64,000 nt of DNA from Sanderia malayensis (GCA_013076295.1 RQOL01000699.1:5952001-6016000), one strand, 5' to 3'; positions 1-11,842 are shown, counted from the stretch's first letter. The notes: a model not told the origin generated them from the sequence alone. Numbers and translations: made by a program.

Positions 1-912
1 TCCCTAAAATAAGGCCTAAATCTGATATATTCATAGATTAGGAGGATTTGCACAATAACAGGCTTGTAAGAAAGTTACTTTATCTTGAATTTAAATGTAG
101 AATTTATGAGAAAAAGTCTTCCCTATCTATCACCGTGAAATAACCCCAAACAAAATTGGACATACGCTACATCTCCATTTGACCAGATTGATCAACCACT
201 CAAAAAATCATTTCAAAACCAGCTCATCATACCTTACTGCAAAAAACGAACATAAATACTGGTGAGTTACAAAAGATCAAAGAACAGGTGTTTAACAATT
301 ACAACCACATAGACTGGCATGGAAACAAAATAAAGTAACTTTGTAAATTATTTCATTTTATAAAATGTGGAAAGTAGACTATTAACCCAGTTATGTTTTG
401 AAGTAAAAACATTGCATGTTTCTTAAATTTTTCATTGAAAATACAAAAAATAATTCTGTTTTATTTGTTTATGAAAATGATACACAAAACTGCATTGCAA
501 TGACAAGTCAAAATTTTTTAAATCAAAGTCAAAGTGGGCTTAAAATTGTTAGGATCTATAAGTTTTTTCAAAGAACAGCAGCACATTCTCGGCCCAATAG
601 AAAGAAACATTTTTCAATTTTCTGTGTTTCAAATACACTTACTGAGCAACAGTTAAACACCACCAGGTGCAAAATGGCATCTAAAAGTGGACAAAGGCCT
701 GAGCAAGAAAATTTGGATAACAATGTATAAATACAAAACAGATTTCAATAACAAATTTTTTTAGCAGAAATATACTCAAAATTTCCTAATTTTCAAGTAA
801 AAACATAATTTAAACTATATCATATTGTTTTACAATGATATTAAAAGAAAACTGTGAAGAGGTCCCTCAACAATTCTTTACAAAAAATTACCAAAGTGCA
901 ATAATTAAAACA
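1..912. other. AT-rich non-coding DNA
   Basis: Strongly A+T-rich sequence. The longest open frame (416-730, +, 104 codons) has the biased composition of random AT-rich DNA and no recognisable motif. I see nothing else that can be supported here. Confidence 0.6.
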
Positions 913-1426
913 CCAATAATTATAACTTTTTTACTCAAAGCCGGTTCAATTCTCTCTTATTTAAAAGAAAATGTTTTAAAATTTTGAAAATCTCAAATAT
1001 TTTCATGAAACTGTCTTGACCTTTTAGAATACAAGATTGAAGTCTTTGTTTATCATTTTAGGACTGTGATTGGGCAAAAGCTATTATTCCATAACTTTTC
1101 CAGAGTGAAAAAAGAAAGTCAAGCGCCATAAGGAAAAATCTGTTTCAAATATTCCAATAACTTGTTCCAAATACTATATTTTGAAATAATTTTTAAGGGC
1201 TTTTCCTGAAATGAACAAAAGTTTTATTTTTTAAAACCCACTCTGAAATTTGAAAAGAAAAGATGTGCTTCTCAAGTAGTAAACAATGACTTAAACCTTG
1301 GATTCTAAAAGGTCAAGACAGTTACATGATATATAAAATTTGTTAGATTTTCCAAATTGTTAAAACATCCTCTTTTAAATGAGAGGGTATTCACTGGCTT
1401 TGAGTGAATAAAATTATAATAATTGG
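913..1426. mobile_element. MITE-like element with long diverged terminal inverted repeats
   Basis: The left arm (about 913-1065) reads as the reverse complement of the right arm (about 1275-1426). The best matched blocks are AAACTGTCTTGACC (1009-1022) against its complement near 1311-1325, and CCAATAATTATAA (913-925) against the complement ending at 1426. The arms are some 150 bp long with scattered mismatches around a short centre, giving about 514 bp. No coding capacity and no convincing target duplication. A non-autonomous DNA transposon is the simplest reading; the superfamily is unknown. Confidence 0.6.
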
Positions 1427-1514
1427 CAAGGCGTAGATAGGAAATTTTATTGGGGGAGGGGGGCAAGAAAATATCTTTGTTCTCCAGAGCGATAACTTCA
1501 GGACAATAATAATG

Positions 1515-1967
1515 AATACCGTATTTCCTCTATTAAGCGCCCACCCTCTTTTAACCGCCCCCCTCCAATAAGCGCCCACCCTAAAATCAAAAAGTGTGAA
1601 ATAAGCGCCCCCCCTCTATTAACCGCCCAGGGCGATTAATAGAATCCTTGCATTTTCACTGTTTGGTTCAAATAGTAATGTAGAAACTCCCTAAGGCTGG
1701 AAAAACACTTTCATCGGGTCGTGAGCGTTTGGAAAATGCAATGCAGTCAAGATCAGCAGTTTAAGTTGATCTTGCCTGCTTGATATTGGATAACATTCGG
1801 AACTATATAAGATTATTCTTTTGATTTTGATGTTGTTTGATTTTAAAATTTTAGGACTGTGAAATAAGCGCCCCCCTCTTTTGAGCGCCCCCCTCTAATA
1901 AGCGCCCACCCAATTTTGCAAAATATTTAATAAGCGCCCGGGCGCTTAATAGAGGAAATACGGTATT
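1515..1967. mobile_element. MITE, TACCGTATTTCCTC family, copy 1
   Basis: 453 bp bounded by a perfect inverted repeat of about 28 bp that begins AATACCGTATTTCCTC and runs on into TATTAAGCGCCC. Inside are several degenerate units of the form TAATAAGCGCCCACCC on one strand and their complements on the other. It has no reading frame of note. Two further elements in this window (2833-3295, 4178-4910) share the outer 12-14 bp, but each has its own version of the inner repeat motif. Confidence 0.8.
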
Positions 1968-2752
1968 TCTAACCAGATAGGTCGTTTGCTTTTAGATGCA
2001 ATGCAAACGGCCATAAAGTTATCTTGCGATTGATTGATAGCCCCAATAAAAAGGCTAATAAAACACAGGAAGCAATATAGCCATTGCGTAATGGGAAATT
2101 ATGAAGGTGAAGGGAAAATTAATTTGAAAAGATTACAAGCAATTATCAAAATGAGAGTTGGCCTACGTGAGAATGGTTTTTTTTACAAATTCAAGGTCAG
2201 ATACCGTATCTTATGCGCGGTGGCCTAATCATAACATTGTTTTTGTATATTTCATATTTCCTCTTCTTAATTGGTCAAATAATCCCGATAAGCTACAGTG
2301 CTACAGAAATGTGATCTAAGATTCTACTTCAAAAGTCATAAAAGCACAAAAATTCGAAAATGTTCAATAGATGTTGGTTGAAGTTTAGAAAGTTTAGAGC
2401 CAAACGAAAAATTGGGCAATAAACAAACATATCCTATCAAAAACCAAAATTACCTTTTTATATTGATGCTCTGCAGCCAGATATATAAAGCTGGCAACAC
2501 CTATTTTTCATCAATTATCTAACAATTCAAGAACTGCTTCCCCGAACTGCCATTGTAAATTAAAAGAATTATTGCCATGCCATCTTTGCCATATTGGATG
2601 GTATTCAGCTCAGTTTCGTATTCATCCCACCCCACTGAATCAGGGTTGCCAGATTGAATTCTATAAAAATCCCACATCAAACCCTGAAAAATCCCAGAAT
2701 GCAATAAATTTGCTAAAAAAATCCCGAGATATATTTTGTTGTTTTCCGATGA
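1968..2752. other. Non-coding stretch
   Basis: Only short open frames in several phases without recognisable protein features. Around 2640 the text AGGGTTGCCAG resembles some hAT termini, but no partner end was found. Confidence 0.5.
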
Positions 2753-2803
2753 CGATCCAGTTTTATTGAGATCAGTGGCACTGATCTCAATAAAACTGGA
2801 TCG
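2753..2803. repeat. Perfect palindrome, 25-bp arms, 1-nt spacer
   Basis: Positions 2753-2777 are the exact reverse complement of 2779-2803, with only base 2778 between them. There is no simple-sequence explanation and no flanking element. It is one of five perfect short-spaced inverted duplications in the window. Confidence 0.9.
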
Positions 2804-2832
2804 CGCAGCGCAACCCGGCTCTTTTGATGTCA

Positions 2833-3295
2833 ATTACCGTATTTCCTCTAAAGAACGCCGCGGCGTTCTTTTGAAAATCCAACTTTTGCATGCGGCGTTT
2901 AATAGAGGGCGGCGTTCATTAGAGGCAGGCGTTCTTTACAAAATGAAAAGTGAAATAAAAAAGGTAAAAACAGACAATGCCATCTTTTCCCAAAAAACGT
3001 AATAAAAGACTTTATGAAAAATGTTTTAAAGTTCACAAATGATGTGTTCACACTAAAGTATGTCAATGTCAATGTCACTGTCTCTGTCAGAGTCCTCATC
3101 TATGACACGAAAACTCTCATAGCTTTCGCTGACGTGTGTTATCTAATAAACGCCGCTTTTGAAGATGCGGCGTTCAATAGAGGGCGGCCTTTATTAGAGG
3201 GCGGCCTTTATTACAAATGCTTGGTTTAAAGTGCGGCGTTCAATAGAGGGCGGCGTTTATCAGAGGGCGGCGTTCTTTAGAGGAAATACGGTAAT
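2833..3295. mobile_element. MITE, TACCGTATTTCCTC family, copy 2
   Basis: 463 bp with a perfect 29-bp terminal inverted repeat starting ATTACCGTATTTCCTC and continuing TAAAGAACGCCGC. The interior carries multiple AATAGAGGGCGGCGTT-type units (for example near 2900-2930 and 3170-3270). It shares the outermost bases with copies 1 and 3 but uses the GCCGC version of the motif. Non-coding. Confidence 0.8.
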
Positions 3296-4026
3296 GTAAT
3301 CTCAAGAAATTGGGCGGTTAGCCTACCGGCCCGGATTGCTTGAGTAGGGATACGCTTTTACGGTCGGTTGTCCCGATTTGGAGTGCAAATTGTCCGGCCG
3401 GTAAACCTGGCAGTACTAACCGAATGGTCAAACTGCAAAATGATGACTGAAATTATAATGTAAATCAATAAACAATAAAAGAGGACAGGGAGGGTGGGAG
3501 GCATTGAATTGAACGTGTGCGAAGCACACTCGTAAAATAATGATGAACCCACCTATGGTCTATGCAATTAAATACCACAATGGAGAGGAGGTGAAAGACT
3601 GTCGAATGTCAACGATGTTGGAGATGCCAACCCCATGGGTGAATGGGTATGTCACTGTAGGATCATGGATTCGATTCATCAACCCGTCAGTACTTTGCTG
3701 TATGCAAATAACAAGGAATGGATGACTTCTCTCGACATTAATTCTGCTTAAATTGAAATCTAACCAGCATTCTTTTTAAGCCCAAGCCGCCCGTCATGTT
3801 ACTCCCCCTAGACTCATTACATCGTGTCCCTGTGTTTTTGTTCATGCCTTCGCTCCACCAACAGGGACTTATCTCATTTGAGCATCAAAAATCGGAGCTC
3901 GGGAATAAATTTTTGTTCCTCCATTCACAGAGCAGGATTTGAAAATACATCGTTCTGATTGGTCTATTCAAATATTTTCATCGATATCGAGGCCAATAAC
4001 GGCGTTTGTGTCAAAAATGCTTACCC
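3296..4026. other. Non-coding stretch
   Basis: No supported gene. A small imperfect inverted repeat lies at about 3310-3333 versus 3396-3422 (GGTTAGCCTACCGGCC against its complement), of unknown meaning. Confidence 0.45.
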
Positions 4027-5377
4027 TTTAGTAACTTGCGAATGATAAAGTTACTAAGCCGAATTGATTACTACGAATGCCAATTTTATCTTGTCCGACT
4101 AGAAGTACGATATATATAACACAAACAATTCCCCTGACTTCTCTGGATTCGAATATTCTGAGCACGTGAAAATAAACTACCGTATTTCCTCGATTAAACG
4201 CCCCCCTCGATTAGAAGCCCCCTCGAATAAACGCCCCCTTATTTTGCTAGCTTTTGAAATAAACTCCCCCTTCGATTAAGCGCCCCCACACAACAAAAGT
4301 TAGTGTACACGCATTTTTTTATAAGGAATTTCAGCTCGATCTCAGTACTAAAAATTCCTTAGCTAGAAGGCAAATTTGAGTACTCAAAATTCCTTAGCAG
4401 TTCCTTAGCTTTTTTCGTGTTTCTCAGGAATAGACTAGAAAAAGGTAAATAAAGTGTCAAATAGACGCCAGTAGACGCGATCAATTAAAGATTTAATTGG
4501 GCAAGTATTTAAAGTTAGTATTAAGGGTAGACAACACTTGGACAGGCTATTTCCGCTAATAAGAGAGTGTAAGTTTTACATTTCCTGTTAAGTTCTGAAA
4601 ATAGAAATTTTCCAATTCCTTAGTAGTCTTCCGTCCAGTACTAGAATTCCTTAAGTTTTTGCCTTGCCGAGTACTGCGTTCCTTATAAAGTCGTTCCTTA
4701 TAAAAAAAATGCGTGTAGTGTATTGTTGCTCGATAAAAGCAAGGCACAACTAAACCATTTTCTCCTTTTCTGGACCCAATGACAGAGGCTGTGATCTTGT
4801 ACTTTCTAATAAACGGCCCCCCTCGAATAATGGCCCCCCACGATTAGGCCCCCCCAGAAAAATGCCGAGATTAATAAACGCCCAGGGCGTTTAATCGAGG
4901 AAATACGGTAACTAATGATCATTCTATTTACAGGTTATTTATATTAAATTCAAAGGTCATCATGACTGAGCAAATAAGTTTCGACATTTCGAGAACAAAA
5001 AGATTAAAACATGATTACGAAGTTAAAAATAAAATGATGCAATTGATTATATTATGGACTAAAATTAGATGTGACGTAATGATAAAAATAGGCACGCTAC
5101 AATAGCTCCCCCTCCCCCCCCCCCCCCCCTAGAATGCGAGCGGAGAGAAGCGCTCGACATAAAAAACGTATAAATGTGAAAAGGGAAAAAAACGTATAAG
5201 TCTGAATTTACGGGTTCAAATTAATAGTATCTAGTCATGTATCAAATCCATAACGCTGAGGGAAATGAACATGACGACCAGCTCGGGTGGCACGTGATAC
5301 CATTGCGGGCAGTGGAGATTGTGATGCGGGGGCTGGAGACGGTGATTGTGGAGGAGCTGTTTCCGACGGAGGACGGA
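4027..5377 (-). mobile_element. Inverted left arm of the gypsy element: LTR, polypurine tract and pol tail in reverse
   Basis: This segment, after removing the MITE at 4178-4910, is the reverse complement of 8216-8822. Reading on the minus strand it contains the end of the integrase coding region (5377 to about 5237), a 3' untranslated stretch, a G-run seen here as a C-run at 5114-5129, and an LTR from about 5101 to 4027 that starts TGTAGC. A normal LTR retrotransposon would carry its upstream LTR in the same orientation as pol. Here the gag, protease and 5' LTR are absent and an inverted 3' end takes their place. Confidence 0.8.
4178..4910. mobile_element. MITE, TACCGTATTTCCTC family, copy 3, with a nested TIR element
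   Basis: 733 bp with matching ends TACCGTATTTCCTCGATTAA and its complement. It lies inside the inverted LTR of the gypsy element, and the opposite arm (about 8660-8675) shows the site without the insertion. Within it, 4306 to about 4717 is bounded by a second inverted repeat (TACACGCATTTTTT..ATAAGGAA against TTCCTTATAAAAAAAATGCG) and contains several AATTCCTTAG units, suggesting another small transposon nested in the MITE. No protein is encoded. Confidence 0.75.
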
Positions 5378-8357
5378 TATGAAACACAGAGTAACACACC
5401 ATATCAACACCCATGGCCAACCTGCTTTCTGTCGCCCACGTCACCTCGCACCAGATCGTCTCAAGATCGCCAATGCTGAATTTGACTACATGTTGCAACT
5501 TGGCATTATTCGCCAATCCGAAAGCAATTGGTCTTCGCCGCTACATATGGTCGAAAAGTCAACACCAGGCGATTTGCCCCCTTGTGGTTGTGCTCCATCG
5601 TGCACGACCTTATTGTGCTCTAAACACAGCAACCGTTCCGGATTGTTATCCCATACCGCATATTCAGGATTTCTCCGCACCTCTTCACGACAAGTCTATC
5701 TTCTCAAAGATCGATCTCGTCAGAGCCTATCATCAGATTCCCGTAGATCTCGCTGGCATACACAAGACCGCTATCACAACACCGTTTGGTTTGTTCGAGT
5801 TTGTCAGAATGCCTTTCGGACTACGTAACGCTACTCAGACATTCCAACGGTTCATATACCAAGTACTTCGCGGCTTGGACTTTGTATTTGCGTATATCGA
5901 CGATCTCCTCATCGCAAGCTCCTTAGAGGACGAACATCTTCAACATATTGACATCCTCTTTGCGCGTCTCACCGAATATGGCATCGTTCTCAACCCTGCT
6001 AAATGTGCTTTCGGTGCCTCCTCATTGGATTTCCTCGGACATAACATTTCGGCACGTGGCATTTCTCCTCTGCGTTCCAAAGTCCAGGCTATTGAAGAAT
6101 TTCCTCCATCCACATCACTTCGCAAGCTTCGTGAATTTCTTGGTCTTTTCGACTTTTACCGGCGATTTATACCAAATTGCGCCTCTATCATTCAACCTCT
6201 GACGGATTTACTATCGCCAAAGAAAACAAAGGAGACTTTTCAGTTGTCTGAAGAAGCCATTCGCACTTCTGCATTAACCAATGCTACGCTTCTTGTCCGT
6301 CCTTCTCCGGCGTCTTCATATTGTTTAATGGTTGATGCTTCAAATGTCGCCGTCGGTGGAGTTCTACAGCAACGCATCGACAATACCTGGAAGTCTCTCG
6401 GATTTTTCTCTAAGCGCTTACAACAAGCAGAAGTCAAGTACCATACCTTTTGTCGCGAGCTACTTGGCATCTATCTCACAATCAAACACTTTCGGCACTG
6501 CTTGGAAGGTCGAGAATTCTACATCCTGACTGATCACAAGCCTTTAACCTACGCCTTATCAACATCACTCGATCGTTACTCTCCTCGCGAAACACGGCAT
6601 CTTGATCATATTTCTCAATTTACGGCCGACATACGTCACGCTACTGGCAAGGAAAATGTTGTCGCAGATGCACTTTCTCGCATGGACATTAACTCTGTTC
6701 AAACCTTAACCAGTGTAACCATCGATTTCAACTTGCTCGCCCAAGCTCCGCAATCTGATCCAGATCTACCATCATTGCAACCGTCATCTCTGCAGCTTCA
6801 AGCAGTTCCACTACCTTCATCTTCCTGCACCATTCTCTGCGACATCTCAACAGCCACATCTCGCCCATACGTCCCTTTGTCTTTTCGACGCCTAATTTTC
6901 GATAAACTTCACAACCTGTCTCACCCTGGAATCCGAGCTACTCAACGATTAATCACGCAACAATATGTTTGGCCCAGTATTCAGAAAGACATCCACAACT
7001 GGACACGGTCTTGTCTTCAATGTTAGCGATCAAAACGTCACACAGTGAGTCCAATTGGCACCTTCGCAGCTCCAGACGCTCGTTTTGATCACGTGCACAT
7101 CGATATTATCGGACCCCTGCCTCCTGGCAATGATTATCGCTATTTATTCACATGTGTTGACCGATTCACTCGCTGGACTGAAACCGTTCCAATTTCCGAC
7201 ATCACGGCTGAAACTGTGGCTTGTGCATTCGTTTCTCGATGGATTTCCAATTTCGGTCTTCCATCTGTCACGTGTATAAAGCACGTGACTGTTCATTCAT
7301 TCTAGTTATATGTTGCGTGATTTTCTTCTATTAATTATTCTCTGTTTCCCTGTCAACAATCCGTTTGTATCTCTCGTCATGTACAGTTTATGTTCTTATC
7401 TTAGCTTGTGTATTGTCTCAGTGCTCCGGTAACGACAGACACTAGCCAGAACTCCGTCAATGTATAGTCTTTGTATGTGTGTAAAGTAGTTAGATATATG
7501 TGTGATTCTGAATAAGTAAGATCTCGCTGAAGAACGTCTTTATCTGTGTCATACTACTGTGCCACCGTCCACGTTACACATCCACGGTTACAACGGATCG
7601 CGGTTCTCAGTTCGAATCGTTACTTTTCAACGAGCTTACGTCACTACTCGGCATCAAACACATTCACACGACTTCATATCACCCTTCGGCAAATGGCATG
7701 GTGGAACGCTTCCATAGGCAACTAAAAGCATCGGTGAAAGCACAGCCGGATCCTTCAATGTGGTCGGAAATACTGCCAGTGATTCTGCGCAGCATCCGCT
7801 GTACATTCAAGCCTGACCTTGATGCTATTCCAGCTCAACTTGTTTATGGCACAACTCTTCGCCTACCTGGTCAGTTCTTCACGCCCACTACCATCACAAG
7901 TTTGGATCCTACCGTATATTCGCAACGATTACAGTTCGCCATGGAAAAACTCCGTCCTGTTTCTCTTCGCCCGCAAAGAACTTCTGCACATCTTCCGCAC
8001 GGTCTTGCTACCTGCACACATATTTTTGTCCGCCATGACGCCATTCGGAAACCGCTACAACAACCATATGATTGTCCCTTCAAAATTCTCCGCCGCAACG
8101 ACAAACATTTCACTTTGGAAATTAAGGCAAAGCCACAGACAATCACTCTCGACCGTTTCAAACCGGCACATGTTGATGTGGACCGCACCGATACACCGAA
8201 TTCAACACCGTTTCTTCCTCCGTCGGACGCAGCTCCTCCGCAATCACCGTCTCTAGCCCCCGCATCACCATCTCCACCGCCCGCCATGGTACCATGTGCC
8301 ACCCGCCTGGTCGTCATGTTTATTTCCCTCAGCGTTATGGATTTGATACATGACTAG
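5346..8357 (+). pseudogene. pol: Ty3/gypsy retrotransposon pol (reverse transcriptase, RNase H, integrase), disrupted
   Basis: Reverse transcriptase, RNase H and integrase of a gypsy-class LTR retrotransposon. Visible landmarks are [21 protein letters not shown] RT core, the catalytic FAYIDDLL, the RNase H start [11 protein letters not shown] and TDHKPL, the integrase zinc module H..H..C..C ending at the codon before 7024, the first integrase Asp in HVHIDIIGP, the second in TTDRGSQF and the Glu in MVERFHRQL. Lesions seen directly: no gag or protease upstream, because the inverted arm starts at 5377; a frameshift at about 5575-5590 that moves the RT from one frame to another; an in-frame TAG at 7024-7026; and a 313-bp solo LTR (7266-7578) inside the integrase core. 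The C-terminus is Pro/Ser rich. It is more GC-rich than the surrounding DNA. Confidence 0.9.
7266..7578. mobile_element. Solo LTR inserted in the gypsy integrase
   Basis: 313 bp starting TGTCACGTG and ending CACGTTACA, so the ends form a short imperfect inverted repeat of the TG..CA kind. It is flanked by a 4-bp target duplication CATC (7262-7265 and 7579-7582). The coding sequence on both sides continues in the same frame if the insert and one CATC are left out, which fixes the boundaries to the base. It has no internal coding region, so it is the product of LTR-LTR recombination of a different LTR retrotransposon family. Confidence 0.88.
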
Positions 8358-8822
8358 ATACTGTTAATTTGAACCCGTAAATTCAGACTTGTACATTTTT
8401 TACTCTTTTCACATTTATACGTTCTTTTATGTCCAACGCTTCTCTCCGCTCGCATTCTAGGGGGGGGGGGAGCTATTGTAGCTTGCCTATTTTTATCATT
8501 ACGTCATACCTAATTTTAGTCCATTACATAATCAATTGCATCATTTTATTTTTAACTTATCGTAATCATATTTTAATCTTTTTGTTCTCAAAGTATCTAA
8601 ACTTATTTGCTTAGTCATCGTGACCTTAAAATTTATTATAAATACCCTGTAAATAGATTGATCATTAGTTTGTTTATTTCATCGTGTTCAGAATATTCGA
8701 ATCAAGAGTAAAGTCAGGAAATTTGTTTGTTTTATATATCGTACTTCTAGTCGGACAAGTTAAAGTTGGCATTCGTAGTAATCAATTCGGCTTAGTAACT
8801 TTATCATTCGCAAGTTACTAAA
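8216..8822 (+). mobile_element. Right end of the gypsy element with polypurine tract and 3' LTR
   Basis: The arm contains the last codons of pol (to 8357), a short untranslated region, a polypurine tract of eleven G followed by AG (8460-8472) and a putative LTR from TGTAGC at 8477 to about 8822 (about 346 bp). The last 31 bases (8792-8822) form a hairpin with arms TTAGTAACTT and AAGTTACTAA. The same block is present in reverse at 4027-5377. No obvious target duplication joins the two outer flanks. Confidence 0.75.
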
Positions 8823-11317
8823 CCATTTACAATAATCAGTGTCTTTTATATAGAAACATTTCAAGCCAGGACCGCACATTAGGGGAAGGTGTGTGGAGAG
8901 GGTGCCACACCACCTCACTATCTTCCAATTCGGTCCAAAAAGTATGTACACTGAAAAGTAAATATTCAATAACTACATTAGCATTTTGGTTCTGTTCGGA
9001 TAAAATTTGTTTCGAAAAATTGTTACATTCTTGCTAAATGATTTGAGTGACAAGCCACTTAATTGCTACTTTAATGTAGGGCGCCCCATCGATCCCAAGA
9101 GAAATTATGGTGAAAGTTGGTCCAACATAAGTTCACACCCCCAACCCCCAAAAGTTGGGTGTGCGCCCGGAAACAAACTATCATGCAGAACATTTTGCTG
9201 CGATATATCTGTAGCTTTAACGTTGCCGTTTTTGAAAGGGTATAACAACTTAAAACGCTAAATTATATTGTAACTAAGACAAGCGCAGAATACATGACAA
9301 AAGAAACGGTAGTCTGCTTGAAAACATGTGCGGTTTGCCAATGGAGTTAAAATAATCGATAACTACGTTACTTACATTTGACACTGACATGCTTACACTA
9401 TTGTCAAGTGAGTGTTGCTGGCTGGTTCACTCATTTCAAAGTGCGAAGACGTGTTCCAATACGCTCTACGTGTCCCATGCAGGCAATAATTAGGCACCAT
9501 ATCACCATGCTTGTTTTTATTATCATTTTAAGAGTACATAGAGCAGAAAGTTAAAAGAAAGAAGAGGAATCAGAGATAGATGCTAAAAAGAACTCAAGTG
9601 GTACACTGGTGGCCTAAGGCCAGCCACACCGGGGTCGCACTGCCAGATGGTTGCTTTCATCGAGCCAAACATTAATGTTACCGCACCATCGCAAGCGATA
9701 CTATGCCTTCTGAGGCTCTGATTACCGTCCCCTGCTCCGAGGCCTTCATTCAAACTAAATCTTCCCTATGACACTATTGATTATGTTTAAAAGCAATATT
9801 TGTTTACAGTTTTCCCATCCAAAAATAGGCTGTATGAGTGATTTTAGTCTGTTCTACATCCAGGAGAGATAATTCTCTCTGACACAATGACCTCCAAAGT
9901 TTACAGATATCTTTAGAAATAAAATGTATTTGTTGTACAAAAATAATTCAACTCAAAGGTTAATGCGATCAATTACCCACATAATTGACTCGCTAAGAGC
10001 TATAAGCATTGGGCTAAACACTTCGGCATTGTTTTGTAAAAGCGTAAATTGTGGGTTTAAAGCCAAGGTGAAATTGAATTGAATTGTGAAATTGCCAATT
10101 TAAACCCTTTATTTGAAGTCGGGTTGTATTTTGCCAACAAATTCACTTTCAATGCATTCACAAATTCATACTTTGTATTTCATCATAATAATATTTTCCT
10201 TGACCTGCTGTATCACATATCCTAGAAAATCGCGCCACAAGAAAAACGTTCATTTTGAGTTCACGAGGCCATTGAATGCATAAATAGTAGCTAATGATCT
10301 TTTTAGCTTTGGCTGAAGACATCTTTCGGGACAAGGGGGCAATTGAAGGATGCACATGGCATACTAACACAGAGAATTATAACAAGATTATTGCGTGGTA
10401 CAGAGAATGATGTAAACTATGCATAATATGTGGTATTTACAAAACATGTTCTATATTATTGGCCATCAAAAAAAATAAAACGATTTGAAAGTCACTTTGA
10501 GATATGTTATATTATTAATTTTTTGCAAGATCACGATATTTGTTAATAAAAATATGTTTAAAAGTGCAGGAAAGACTTTTGTATAATTGGAGATTCACAT
10601 TTTATGTCTAGTTGATTTTGGTTACAATATGCTTTTGTGTGAGAATGCAAATACAAATAACGCAAATAAGATACCTGAATTATTCTTCTGTTTGAGTTTG
10701 CTGTTAGAGATTATCTATAAAGAAACCGGCAAAAAATCTATTGCCTGAGCAAAGAAAAGTAAATTCCAAAAGACTCATGCCATATCTTTGAACTACAGAT
10801 TAATAATAAGATTACGCTCATTATAAAGAAACACGTTTCTTTGTTCAGCAGGTAGAGAAATCGCACACCGAATCGTATTCGCCAATGAAGCTATCACTTG
10901 GAATAAATTATCTTCAAGGAAGGGCGATATTTTCAATATTTATGATGGCTGCTTTGTTGAAGCGTTAAAGAACATTTTCACCTGCAGGTCAATTATTATG
11001 AAATGTAAGTTACTAGTTCACTTAAACTTAATTCAAGATATTTTATTGAATGTTGCATAAATTCTCGACACAGAATCTAGCTTATAAAGCTTTTAATAAA
11101 ATACGGGAAGTCAGTGCAATTTTATTTCTTCATCTTGAACTTTTGCAAAAAGTTATGAAAGCTGTCCACAAGGGCGAGAAAACATTTATACAGAGGAAGA
11201 AAATCCCTGGTGTGGGGAAAAACTACTGGTATAGGTTGCAGATTTGATTGACTGCCAATAAAGTGTTCAGTTCTAGGATAGCATCGCAACTGCATATTGT
11301 GGGCAGAAAAATGTCTA
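8823..11317. other. Non-coding stretch
   Basis: AT-rich intergenic or intronic DNA. Open frames are short and without motifs. Nothing in it could be assigned. Confidence 0.5.
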
Positions 11318-11547
11318 TGAACTTGTTGGGGATATGAATCTTGGCCGGTATTGTTCTAAACAATGAAACATCGAGTACGTCTGAGCGAATAAAAACTTGC
11401 ATCATTGGAGCATGCGCAGAATGTAGTGCAAATGTGTCATATTATAAGCAGCCGCAGCGCACGTGCGCGGAAATTTCAATCCGCGTGATGAGTTCTTAGG
11501 CCAAGGTTTTGTTTTTGTTGCATTGTTGTTTTGTTTTTGGATATCAG

Positions 11548-11668
11548 TGACATTATCGAAATAGATGTGTCACCAGAGGGAAATATGCCACCCTCTACTG
11601 ACAACCCACAGTTTTCCAACATTCTCACATTTGAAGAGTGGGTGTCTTTACAAAATATAGTTGGGTGA
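11548..11668 (+). CDS. Possible terminal exon, unknown protein (low confidence)
   Basis: After a long T/G-rich pyrimidine tract ending GGATATCAG (11539-11547), an open stretch reads through DIIEIDVSPEG and LTFEEWVSLQ to a TGA at about 11668. An AATAAA-containing stretch follows at 11690-11697. The arrangement acceptor, open frame, stop, poly(A) signal is what a last exon would look like. The protein segment was not recognised and no upstream exon was found, so this may be chance or a relic of the surrounding inverted repeat. Confidence 0.22.
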
Positions 11669-11715
11669 AATCACATGGACTTGTCAAATGTAAATAAATG
11701 GTAAATACTGTTGTA

Positions 11716-11842
11716 CATAAATGTTTCTTAAGAATCTGTTTTATTGACTTGGTGGTTCTGTTTGGTTCAGTTTGTAAATAAATGTTTGTTCACATTCTCT
11801 GTTTTGTTGACCTGGTGATTTTGTTTGGTTCAGTTTGTAAAT
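11716..11842. repeat. Two-unit tandem repeat of about 62 bp
   Basis: The block containing TTGACTTGGTGGTTCTGTTT and GGTTCAGTTTGTAAAT occurs twice in succession (about 11716-11778 and 11779-11842) with a few substitutions. Each unit includes AATAAATG-type sequence. Function unknown. Confidence 0.7.

Noticed and set aside
5235..5516. Minus-strand ORF of 93 codons with Pro/Ser-rich sequence
   Set aside because: It is the tail of the gypsy pol in the inverted arm (same as 8216-8357), extended by chance into the RT region, not a separate gene.
7871..8317. Minus-strand ORF of 148 codons
   Set aside because: Antisense shadow of the integrase C-terminus; composition explained by the opposite strand.
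4027..8822. Ordinary gypsy element with two direct LTRs
   Set aside because: The left copy matches only in reverse complement and includes pol coding sequence; no direct LTR lies upstream of 5346.
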